From positions 496,001-560,000 of the forward strand of contig CAVYVZ010000004.1 of assembly GCA_963772065.1 (NCBI GenBank): 64,000 nucleotides of DNA, in the 5' to 3' direction. The DNA is from CAVYVZ01 sp963772065 (GTDB taxonomy: Bacteria > Acidobacteriota > Vicinamibacteria > Vicinamibacterales > UBA2999). How positions within the stretch are numbered: the stretch's first letter is position 1; each line of letters opens with the position of its first letter. The notes below the pieces were generated by a model, which was not told the origin of the DNA, did no database searches, and worked only from the letters and a program-made list of their open reading frames with translations. The position numbers and the translations under genes are program-made. Below are positions 37,653-45,683 of this stretch, in pieces.

Positions 37653-38291
37653 ATGAAGAGTATGAAGAGGGTGATGCGCGTTCTGGCCATGGCCATCGTG
37701 GCGGCAATGCTTTTCGTCGGAAGCTCCGAAGCGGCCGTCATCAGCATCAGTCCGGCATCGCAGAATTCCACGATCGGCAACACGGTGAATGTCGACATCC
37801 TCGTGAGCCTGGGTTTGGGCGAGGTCGTGGGCGGCGTTTCGCTGTTCCTCGGCTTCAACCCGGCCATCCTCACGGGAGCGAGCTTCACCGTCGACCCCGA
37901 TGCCAAAATGGGCACGGCGGCATGTGGCTTCTGTGACTTCAGCGGCGGGTTCAGTGGAGGAACGCTCGATTTGTTCTTCCTTGCGGATCTCGCGCTGAAC
38001 CAGGCAGCGCTTGGAGCCTTGCAGGGCGGTGGCTTCCGACTTGCGACGGTCAGCTTCACGGCGACCGGCAATGGCACGAGTCCGCTGAACCTTTCGTTCG
38101 CGCAGCCGGGCGGCGCATTCCTGTCGGACGCCAACGGCAATGTGCTGCCGGCGACGGCCGTCAACGGCAGCGTCTGCGTCGGTCCCACGTGCGGCGGTCC
38201 GACGCCGGTTCCTGAGCCAGGGACGTTGGTGCTTCTGGGCATGGGCCTGGCAGTGGCCGGCCTCCGCCACCGCCGGCAGATGCGAGGCTAA
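37653..38291 (+). CDS. PEP-CTERM protein with cohesin-like domain
   Basis: 212 residues with a signal peptide (MAIVAAMLFVGSSEAA) and the C-terminal sorting tripartite signal: VPEPGTLVLLGMGLAVAGL, then the basic RHRRQ. Exosortase would cleave at PEP and anchor the protein on the outer surface. The middle (about 30-175, VNVDILVSLGLGEVVGGVSL, LATVSFTATGNG) is the immunoglobulin-like beta fold of cohesin/CBM proteins. GGAGAC precedes the ATG. A dockerin-like protein is encoded just upstream, so a cohesin-dockerin pairing is conceivable. Confidence 0.82.
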   Translation: MKSMKRVMRVLAMAIVAAMLFVGSSEAAVISISPASQNSTIGNTVNVDILVSLGLGEVVGGVSLFLGFNPAILTGASFTVDPDAKMGTAACGFCDFSGGFSGGTLDLFFLADLALNQAALGALQGGGFRLATVSFTATGNGTSPLNLSFAQPGGAFLSDANGNVLPATAVNGSVCVGPTCGGPTPVPEPGTLVLLGMGLAVAGLRHRRQMRG

Positions 38292-38326
38292 CGGCACGGA
38301 GCACGCGAACAACATCGAGAAAGGCC

Positions 38327-38364
38327 AATCCGCGGGAGGTCAAGGCCTCCCGCGGATTTTTTTT
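38327..38364 (+). terminator. Rho-independent terminator
   Basis: A perfect 12-bp stem, ATCCGCGGGAGG and its complement, with a 6-base loop (38328-38357), followed by eight T residues. It lies 36 bp after the PEP-CTERM stop and just ahead of the next gene; the clearest intrinsic terminator in the window. Confidence 0.92.
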
Positions 38365-38378
38365 GTCAGGGGAACGGC

Positions 38379-40218
38379 ATGACCCAAGTGGCAACGGCTG
38401 CGGTACAAGCGAAGGGCGCGGTCGCGCGGGCCTTCAGTCTCGAATCGACGAAGCCTCTTTTGCTGCCGTTGGCGTTCACGATTGCGCTGGGTGCGTTCGT
38501 ATTCCTGCCTACGATACGTACGCACGCAACGCTCGTATGGTCCATCGCCGGCGCGGCCGCGGCCCTGCTCCTCGGAAACGCGTCGCTGCTTGCGTCGATG
38601 ATCGCGCGGCGCCGGACTTTGACGATCGAGGTCGTGCTCCGCAAGCAGCACTACCTGCAGGCGTGCGCCCAGGGTTCGGTCCTGCTGTATTGGGGCTGGC
38701 ACTGGCGGCACGTGTACGACTCGGCGTCGCTCATTGCCGCACAGCTCCTCTTTGCGTACGCGTTCGACATGCTGCTCGCCTGGTCGCGGCGCGACACCTA
38801 CACGCTCGGCTTTGCGCCGTTCCCGGTCATTTTCAGCATCAACCTGTTTCTGTGGTTCAAGCCTGACTGGTTCTACCTGCAGTTCCTGATGATTGCCGTG
38901 GGGTTCGCGGCGAAGGAGCTGATTCGCTGGGACAAAGACGGCCGCCGCGCGCACATCTTCAACCCGTCCTCGTTCCCGTTGGCGGTCTTTTCGATCGGCC
39001 TCATCCTCACGGGCACCACCTCGTGGACGTGGGGACCGGAAATTGCCCGCACGCAGTTCAACCCGCCGAACATGTACCTGATGCTGTTTCTCATCGGTCT
39101 GCCGGGCCAGTACCTGTTCGGCGTGACGACGATGACGATGTCGGCTGTGTTGACGACGTACCTCTTCGGCGTCATCTACTTTGCGCTGACCGGCGCCTAC
39201 TTCTTCATTGATTCGTACATCCCGATCGCCGTCTTCCTCGGGATGCATCTGCTGTTTACCGATCCTTCGACGTCGCCGCGGTCCGAGCTCGGACGCATCT
39301 TCTTCGGCATGCTGTACGGCCTCGGAAACGTGGTGCTGTACGAACTGCTCGGACGAATGGGCATTCCCACGTTCTACGACAAGCTGTTGCCTGTGCCGAT
39401 CATGAACCTGTCGATCAAGCTGATCGATCGCGTGGCAACATCGCCGTGGCTGAAGCGGTTCGACCCGGCGCGCCTCGGCCGCTCGCTCGCGCCACGGCGT
39501 CGGAACCTCGCCTACATCGCCGTGTGGGCGACGGCGTTCGTCATCATGAGCGCAACGGACGGCGTTGGCGACTCACACCCCGGGCACCGGGTTCCCTTCT
39601 GGCAGCAGGCGTGTCAGCAGAATGCCCGCAACGGATGCACCAACCTCGCCCTGATTCTCGATACGTATTGCCAGGATGGCTCCGGGTGGGCGTGCAACGA
39701 AGTCGGGGCGCTGCGGTACCACGGGCGGGTAGACAGCCCGGAACGCGCGAGCGAGAATTTCCTGCGGGCCTGCTCGCTCGGATTCGGTACTGGGTTGTCA
39801 GAACGGAGTCACCCTGTCGACCGGCATGGATCCGCGCACCGGCGCCCCGCGCATCCAGGATTATCCCGTGATCCTGCGAGAAGGCAAGGGAGCGCTTCCC
39901 GACCGCACGCCGCTGGAGTTTCTGACGAGGGCCTGCAACCAGGGGTGGACCGTTGGATGCCACGACCTCGGGGCCGCGTATATGAAAGGGGACGGCACGC
40001 CGCGCGACGCCGTTCGCGCGGCGGCGGCGTTCGAAAGGGCCTGCTCCGGAGGCCTCGCAGCCGGCTGCTCGAATTTCGGCTTGATGCATTACAGCGCCGA
40101 TGGTGTTCCGCGCGATCGTGAAAAAGGACTCGCGTATCTCGGGCGCGCCTGCGATCTGGGCCTGGCCAATGCGTGCCGCTGGTTGAAGGAGATTCAGGAT
40201 GGGAAGCAGGTCCGCTGA
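38379..40218 (+). CDS. RnfD/NqrB-like membrane protein fused to Sel1 repeats (frameshifted)
   Basis: 612 residues after repair. The first 400 have about ten hydrophobic helices with FNPSSFPLAVFSIGLIL and MHLLFTDPSTSPRSELGR, resembling the RnfD/NqrB family whose members carry covalent FMN in ion-pumping complexes. From about 420 on, cysteine-bearing Sel1-like repeats follow (ACQQNARNGCTNLALIL, ACNQGWTVGCHDLGAAY, ACSGGLAAGCSNFGLMH). One extra G at 39786-39790 (GGTAC) interrupts the repeats. Removing it gives SLGFVLGCQNGVTLSTG. No other Rnf or Nqr subunit is nearby, so an electron-transport role is doubtful. The 3' end overlaps the next gene by 20 bp. Confidence 0.75.
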
Positions 40219-40927
40219 GAATCGCGGCGCGCTCGTCGCGTCGGCGCTGACGATCTGCCTGTTGGCGGCCTGGACTGGCGCGATCCGGGCGCAAACCGCA
40301 CCGTCGGCGCCCCCGAAAGTCGAGAAGCTCGGCAGCGGCCTGTATCGGATCGGCACGATTCGCGTCGACACGACGAAGCGCGAGATCACCGTCCCCGGCA
40401 AGGTGAACGAGGTGATGATTCTCGAGTTCGTCGCGAATACGCGTGACGGAATGAAGGCGTACGAAAGCGCGCTCACGCTCGATACCGACGCCTTCGAGTT
40501 CAATGCGGCATTGCTGTTGATTGGCCTGGACAAATCACGGTCGGTTCCACCCACTGTTCATTTCGATCCCAAGCCGCCCGTCGGAGACGAGGTCACCCTG
40601 CACATCGAATGGACGCGCGGATCGACGCCCACGCGCACTCCCGTGGAGGAACTGCTCTTCGACAAGGACACGGACCAGCCGGTTCCGCCGAGCGCCTGGG
40701 TGTACACGGGTTCCGGCTTTCACGACGGCCGGTACCTCGCCGAGATTGACGGTGCGTTGATCGGCTTCGTGCACAGCCCCTCGCCGATCATCGAGCAGGT
40801 CGGCGGCGCCGGCGTCAGCCGCTTCGGACGCATCGTCATGAATCCGCGTCTCGGGCTGGAAAAGAACACAGCGGTCGTCCTCACCGTGAAGGCGGTGACC
40901 GGCGCCGACAAGTCGCCACGTCGGTGA
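40199..40927 (+). CDS. Exported YdjY-domain protein
   Basis: 242 residues with a signal peptide (ALTICLLAAWTGAIRAQ). The body matches the YdjY-like family: IRVDTTKREITVPGKVNEV, LEFVANTRDGMKAYESAL, and VYTGSGFHDGRYLAEIDG. Function unknown; these proteins often accompany membrane redox proteins, which fits the RnfD-like gene it overlaps by 20 bp. Its end overlaps the methyltransferase start by 4 bp (GTGA). Confidence 0.8.
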   Translation: MGSRSAENRGALVASALTICLLAAWTGAIRAQTAPSAPPKVEKLGSGLYRIGTIRVDTTKREITVPGKVNEVMILEFVANTRDGMKAYESALTLDTDAFEFNAALLLIGLDKSRSVPPTVHFDPKPPVGDEVTLHIEWTRGSTPTRTPVEELLFDKDTDQPVPPSAWVYTGSGFHDGRYLAEIDGALIGFVHSPSPIIEQVGGAGVSRFGRIVMNPRLGLEKNTAVVLTVKAVTGADKSPRR

Positions 40928-41730
40928 CGAACCCGCAGGTCTACTACGACGCCCTGACAACGGTCCTGTGCGACCTGTTCGGGCACGACTGGCACCTCGG
41001 GTACTGGCTCAATGCAGAGACCCCGAGCGAGGCCGCGGAGCGGCTCAACGAGGTCATGGCGGGCCGCCTGCCGAACGGTCCCGACATGCTCGTCCTCGAC
41101 ATTGGCTGCGGCGTTGGCGGGCCTGCGTGCTTCATTGCCGCGCACACCGGCAGCCGTGTGATTGGCGTCACCAACAGCCAATCGGGGGTAGCCGAAGCGG
41201 AGCGCTTCGCGGCCGAACGCGGCGTGCGCGCGCGCGTTGATTTTCGGTACGCCGAGGCCCAGGAGCTGCCTTTCGAGAACGACTCGTTCGATGCCGTCTG
41301 GTCGTGCGAGGCGCTGCACAACCTGCCGGACAAGACGGCGGCCGTCCGCGAGCTCGCCCGTGTACTCCGGCCGGGCGGCAGGGCCGTGCTCGGCGATCTG
41401 TTCCTGACCGGCCCTCCAGACGAGCGGCGGTCATCCCTTCCGGCGCTCAGAGAATTCAGCTTTCACCTCGCGACCGCCGACGATCTGATCGCGTTGCTCC
41501 AGGCGCATGGCATCCGGGTCCACGAATCGATCGATGTCGGACACCACGTGGGACCGAGAAGCCCTGCCACCTGCGCCGAGATGTGCCGCGCGAAGCTCGC
41601 GCAGTCGTCCGGGAACACGCTCGAGCGAACCATCCTGGAGCGCACCGTTCAGGCGACATCGCTCCTGGCGGAGACGTTTCGCACCCGCGAAGTCGGCTGG
41701 GGTATTTGGGTGGGTCGGAAAAGCCTCTAG
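40924..41730 (+). CDS. SAM-dependent methyltransferase, UbiE/sterol-type
   Basis: 268 residues: VLDIGCGVGGPACFIA (motif I), GVTNSQSGVAEAE, EAQELPFENDSFDAVWSCEA and ELARVLRPGGRAVLGD. The layout (HDWHLGYWLN at the start, GVGGP in motif I) is near the small-molecule C/O-methyltransferases acting on sterols, tocopherol or erythromycin-like substrates. GTG start, 4-bp overlap with the YdjY gene. Converges with the response regulator gene (4 bp). Confidence 0.84.
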   Translation: MTNPQVYYDALTTVLCDLFGHDWHLGYWLNAETPSEAAERLNEVMAGRLPNGPDMLVLDIGCGVGGPACFIAAHTGSRVIGVTNSQSGVAEAERFAAERGVRARVDFRYAEAQELPFENDSFDAVWSCEALHNLPDKTAAVRELARVLRPGGRAVLGDLFLTGPPDERRSSLPALREFSFHLATADDLIALLQAHGIRVHESIDVGHHVGPRSPATCAEMCRAKLAQSSGNTLERTILERTVQATSLLAETFRTREVGWGIWVGRKSL

Positions 41731-43067
41731 TCGTCCGCCGGCATCTTCTTGCGGAGCGTGGCGCGGTTCACGCCCAGCATGTCTGCGGCTTTCACCTGAT
41801 TGCCGTTGGTGATTGCCAGGGCTTCACTGACAAGCGTCGTTTCGACCATGTCGACGATGTCGTGGAAGAGCGACCCCGAACGGGTGTCCTGACCTTGCGC
41901 GAGGCGTTCGTGGAGCGACGCCCGCGCCGCTCTGGCGAGCGACGATTCGAGGTCCGAGCGTCCGGGGAATCCGCTGTCCGCGAGCGCGGTCCCGATGTCG
42001 TCGATCGTGATCGCATCGCCTCGCGCCACGATGCAGGCGCGCTTGATGACGCGCTCCAGCTGACCCACGTTACCGGGCCAGGCCTGCTCCTGGAGCATCC
42101 GTGCGACCCGATCGTCGACGCCCGTGATAGTGCGTCCGAGCTCGCCGTTGAAGCGCTGAATGAGATGGCGCACCAGCAATGGGATGTCGTCGCGCCGCTC
42201 GCGAAGCGCCGGAAGGATGAGCACGATCACCGACAGCGCCTCGTAGAGCTCGCGGTTGAACTCGCCCGCCGCGACGTGCTCCGCGAGGGCGCGCTCGGTC
42301 GACGACAGGACGCGCGCCGCAAGGCGGCTGCGCGCGCCTCTCGATTGATCGCCCAGCGCCTGTGCCAGCCGCGCCTGAACCGACGAGGGGAGCGCCTCGA
42401 TGTGATTCAGGTGAACCGTCCCCGCGTCGCGGCCGAAGAGCTCCCGTTCGAAGTCCGGCTCGGACAGGTGACCACAGTCGATCGAGATGAACGGCTGGTC
42501 CTTGCGGGCGCTGTTGTCGTGAATCGTGGCGATCACGAGCTGCTTGCCGGTGCCGCGCTCCCCGACCACGAGCGCAGGAACGTCATTCGTGGCGAGCCGC
42601 CCGATCATCTTGTACACGTGGAGCATCGCCGGCGCCTGGCCAACCAGCGTCACCAGCGGCGCAACCGTATCGCGCGGCTCCGGCGCTTCTGTCCGCTCGC
42701 GAACCTCTTTCGCGGCCAGGGCCTTCCCAATCACGCCGCGGAGCTCATCGAGGTCCAGCGGCTTCATCACGCAATCGAACGCCCCTGCGCGGATCGCATC
42801 GATCGAGATCTGGCTCGTCCCGTAGGCGGTCATGATGACGACGAAGACATCGGGAAATCGCCCGCGGATCTCCTGCAGCGCCTGCAGGCCGTCCATGCCC
42901 GGCATCCGCACGTCCATCATGACCAGGTCAGGACGTCGCTCCACCAGGAGCTGAAACGCATCCTCCGCCCGGCCGGCGATCCGGTACTCGTGCCCCTCGT
43001 AGCTCAGGAAATTCTGGAAGGCCGTGGCGATGGATTGATCGTCGTCGACGACGAGGATGTCAGCCAT
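41727..43067 (-). CDS. NtrC-family response regulator lacking the GAFTGA loop
   Basis: 446 residues: receiver domain (ILVVDDDQSIATAF, phospho-aspartate in LVMMDVRMPGMDG, lysine in VMKPLD), AAA+ domain, and a Fis-type C-terminal helix-turn-helix (GNQVKAADMLGVNRATLRKK). The AAA+ part has GERGTGKQ at Walker A, but after ERELFG the roughly 20 residues that normally carry GAFTGA are absent. The Walker B segment reads TVHLNHIEAL, where the family has a hydrophobic LFLDEIG. Activation of sigma-54 polymerase and ATP hydrolysis are therefore unlikely. It may act as a plain DNA-binding regulator. It overlaps the sensor kinase gene by 8 bp. Confidence 0.88.
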   Translation of the reverse strand: MADILVVDDDQSIATAFQNFLSYEGHEYRIAGRAEDAFQLLVERRPDLVMMDVRMPGMDGLQALQEIRGRFPDVFVVIMTAYGTSQISIDAIRAGAFDCVMKPLDLDELRGVIGKALAAKEVRERTEAPEPRDTVAPLVTLVGQAPAMLHVYKMIGRLATNDVPALVVGERGTGKQLVIATIHDNSARKDQPFISIDCGHLSEPDFERELFGRDAGTVHLNHIEALPSSVQARLAQALGDQSRGARSRLAARVLSSTERALAEHVAAGEFNRELYEALSVIVLILPALRERRDDIPLLVRHLIQRFNGELGRTITGVDDRVARMLQEQAWPGNVGQLERVIKRACIVARGDAITIDDIGTALADSGFPGRSDLESSLARAARASLHERLAQGQDTRSGSLFHDIVDMVETTLVSEALAITNGNQVKAADMLGVNRATLRKKMPADD

Positions 43068-44448
43068 GTTGGCGAATCGGCAGGGTCATCGTAACGCGCG
43101 TCCCCTTTGGTTCGCGGCGGGCGAGTCGAATCGCGCCGCCGTGCATCTCCACGATCGCCCGTGCGTTGACGAGGCCAAGCCCCACGCCATCGCGCTTCGT
43201 CGACACGAACGGATCGAACACCCGGCCGAGCGTCGCCGGATCGATTCCAGCGCCATCGTCGCACACCTCCAGGTGGATCTCCGAGGAATCCCGTTCACGT
43301 GAGGTGCTGATGTCCAGCGTGCCTCCTGCCGGCATGGCGTCGGCCGCGTTCACGATGACGTTCAGCAGGGCGAGCTTGAAGCGCGCCGGATCGAGCGACA
43401 GATCCGGAAGCGTCTCGTCGAGCGAGGCCACCGTCCGTATCTTTCGATATTCGAGCTGCGGTGATGCCTGGTGGAGCGCTTCGCGGACGACGGCATTGAG
43501 GGACATGGCCGACAATCGCAGTTCGCCCGGCCTGGCGAGCTCGAGGAGATCGCCGATGACGAACTCGACTTGCGCGACGTCGTGCAGGATCGCGTCGAGC
43601 GCAGGCCCATGCCCCTCCCCGCGGAGCCGCGTTCGGAGCAGCTGCGCCTGCATCTTGATCGATGACAGCGGGTTCCGGATGTCGTGGGCGACTCGCGCCG
43701 CGAGCAGGCCCGCGAGTCCGAGCTTCTCCGATTTCACCAGCGCATCCCGCGACGCGTCGAGGCGGTCCAGCATTTCATTGAACGACGCGCCAAGCCGACC
43801 TACTTCGTCCGCACCGGTCGGAGCCCGGCGGCGGGCGTCGCCCGCGGACACGTCGCGCGTGAAGCGCACGAGCCGCTCGATCGGACCGGTGACGCGCCGC
43901 GCGACCGCTTGACTGACCAGGATCATGACGAGCACGCCGAGACCCGTGGCGACGACAATGGTGCGCGTCATCGCACGCGTCGCGGCTGCAAGCTCCGACG
44001 TTTCGGCCACGAGCGCGACGACGGCAGCCGGCGGCCCCGTGACGGATCGATAGACGACGTAACAGGGCGCGCCGCACGACAGCTGCTGGATGGGCGACGG
44101 ACCGCCCGCCGACTGCGCCTCGCGCGCGGCTTCAGACGCGATCACGGCGTTCACCCAGGCGGGTGGTGGCTGCTCGTCGATGGTCGTGGCCAGAATGGCG
44201 CCATCGGGCGTGAAGGTGATGACGTCGGCGCCCGTGATCGCCTTGACGCTCCGAAGAACGGTGGGGTTCAGCGCGAACCCGCTCTGGCTCACCACCTCCG
44301 ACGCATGGAGAATCTGCGCCTGCACGCGCGACTCGAGCGCGCGCGCAATGACGCGCAAGGCCACGTATGCGGCACCCGATGTCGTAATGAGGGCGACCAG
44401 AACGAAGGGAACGACGATTCTGTGGTGAAGGCGCAGACCTCCGAACAT
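43060..44448 (-). CDS. Membrane sensor histidine kinase
   Basis: 462 residues from the ATG at 44448 (MFGGLRLHHRIVVPFVLVAL). One membrane helix at about 10-30, a periplasmic sensor of about 130 residues with two cysteines (QQLSCGAPCYVVY), a second helix (TIVVATGLGVLVMILV), HAMP, then the H-box RVAHDIRNPLSSIK and HATPase_c with NVIVNAADAMPAGG, CDDGAGID and GVGLGLVNARAIVEMHGG. The frame extends 63 codons upstream only through repeat array E, so I exclude that part. Partner of the regulator it overlaps. Confidence 0.9.
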   Translation of the reverse strand: MFGGLRLHHRIVVPFVLVALITTSGAAYVALRVIARALESRVQAQILHASEVVSQSGFALNPTVLRSVKAITGADVITFTPDGAILATTIDEQPPPAWVNAVIASEAAREAQSAGGPSPIQQLSCGAPCYVVYRSVTGPPAAVVALVAETSELAAATRAMTRTIVVATGLGVLVMILVSQAVARRVTGPIERLVRFTRDVSAGDARRRAPTGADEVGRLGASFNEMLDRLDASRDALVKSEKLGLAGLLAARVAHDIRNPLSSIKMQAQLLRTRLRGEGHGPALDAILHDVAQVEFVIGDLLELARPGELRLSAMSLNAVVREALHQASPQLEYRKIRTVASLDETLPDLSLDPARFKLALLNVIVNAADAMPAGGTLDISTSRERDSSEIHLEVCDDGAGIDPATLGRVFDPFVSTKRDGVGLGLVNARAIVEMHGGAIRLARREPKGTRVTMTLPIRQHG

Positions 44449-44509
44449 CGGAAAGCGGTCGATTCTAACCCGGAGCTCGGGCCGATCGAACCATTTCGGT
44501 TGATTCACA

Positions 44510-44577
44510 GGAAGGTCAAGGAGATCGGGGAGACTTTCAACCTCCCTGATCTCCCTGGTCTCCCTGTGAACTCCCTC
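44510..44577. repeat. 9-bp-period inverted repeat array (array E)
   Basis: On the + strand CACAGGAAGGTCAAGGAGAT and what follows to 44535 face units CTCCCTGAT, CTCCCTGGT, CTCCCTGTG from 44541 to 44567. The period is 9 bp and the unit is the same as in array B, about 27 kb away. It lies between the divergent kinase and methyltransferase genes, so it is not placed as a terminator for either. Confidence 0.82.
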
Positions 44578-44624
44578 TCGCGCAGTTGACAGCCCGAAGG
44601 AACGAACGCCATGATCGTCGCAAG

Positions 44625-45683
44625 GTGACCAATTCAACCGGTTCGAAGCCGGTTCTGAACGACCAGGTTCAGGACCCGGGCGCCCGACTGCCCAACCCCG
44701 CGCTGATCATGCGTCTGGCCCTCGCCTACCGATCGTCGATGATGCTCTTCGCCGCGACCGATCTCGACCTGTTCAGTCCGCTCGCCGGGGGCGCCAAGGA
44801 GCTGGACGAGCTCGTGAAGGCGACCGGCGCCAAGGCCGCGCCGCTGCAGCTGGTGCTCGACGCCTGCGTTGCCGAAGGACTGATCACGCGCGACGGCGGA
44901 CGGTATGCGAACACGCCGGTCGCGGACGCCTTCCTGGTGCGCGGCCGCCCGGCCTACATCGGCCACGGGCTCAAGTACGCCGAGGATCTCTATCCGGTCT
45001 GGGAGCGGCTGGCCGATCTCGTTCGAACCGGCCGGCCGGTCATCGATCCCGAGAGCATTCTCGGCGACGAGAAGGAGAAGACGCGAGCGTTCGTGCTGGC
45101 GATGCATGAACGTGCCCGTGGAATGAGCGCCGTCCTGCCGCACGGCGCCGATTTCAGCGGGCGCCGACGCCTGCTCGACGTCGGAGGCGGCCCCGGCACC
45201 TATTCGATCGCGCTCGTGCAGCGCACGCCTGGCTTGACGTCGACCGTCATGGACCGGCCCGGCGTGCTCGAGATTACCCGCGAGATCGTCGCTTCGAACG
45301 GATGCGCCGATCGCGTCGACCTCCGTCCGGGCGACTATCTGACCTCGGATTTCGGCACCGGCTACGACGCGGTGCTGCTCTCCGGCATGATGCATCGCGA
45401 GACGCCGGCGAACTGTCAACTGCTGCTCCGCAAGAGTTTCGCCGCGCTCGATCCGGGCGGGCTCGTCGTCGTGAGCGACGTCTTCTTCGACACCGAGCAA
45501 AAGGACGCACCACCGTTCGCCATTCACTTCGCGCTGAACATGATGCTCACGAGCAACGAGGGTTCAGCGCACGCGAAGACGGAGATGGCGGCGTGGATGG
45601 GCGACGCTGGATTCCGCGATGTGGACGTCCGGCCGCTTCCGCCTCCGAATCCACACACGCTCGTCGTCGGAACGAAGGGATGA
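44625..45683 (+). CDS. O-methyltransferase-like protein with winged-helix dimerisation domain
   Basis: About 352 residues from the GTG at 44625 (VTNSTGSKPV); a later start is possible. The N-terminal 100 residues form the winged-helix dimerisation domain of acetylserotonin/hydroxyindole O-methyltransferases (AATDLDLFSPLAGGAKELDE). The catalytic domain has RRLLDVGGGPGTYSIALVQ, VMDRPGVLEITREIV and GDYLTSDFGTGYDAVLLSGM. Substrate unknown, probably an aromatic or polyketide-like compound. Its stop overlaps the next ATG (ATGA). Confidence 0.83.
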   Translation: MTNSTGSKPVLNDQVQDPGARLPNPALIMRLALAYRSSMMLFAATDLDLFSPLAGGAKELDELVKATGAKAAPLQLVLDACVAEGLITRDGGRYANTPVADAFLVRGRPAYIGHGLKYAEDLYPVWERLADLVRTGRPVIDPESILGDEKEKTRAFVLAMHERARGMSAVLPHGADFSGRRRLLDVGGGPGTYSIALVQRTPGLTSTVMDRPGVLEITREIVASNGCADRVDLRPGDYLTSDFGTGYDAVLLSGMMHRETPANCQLLLRKSFAALDPGGLVVVSDVFFDTEQKDAPPFAIHFALNMMLTSNEGSAHAKTEMAAWMGDAGFRDVDVRPLPPPNPHTLVVGTKG

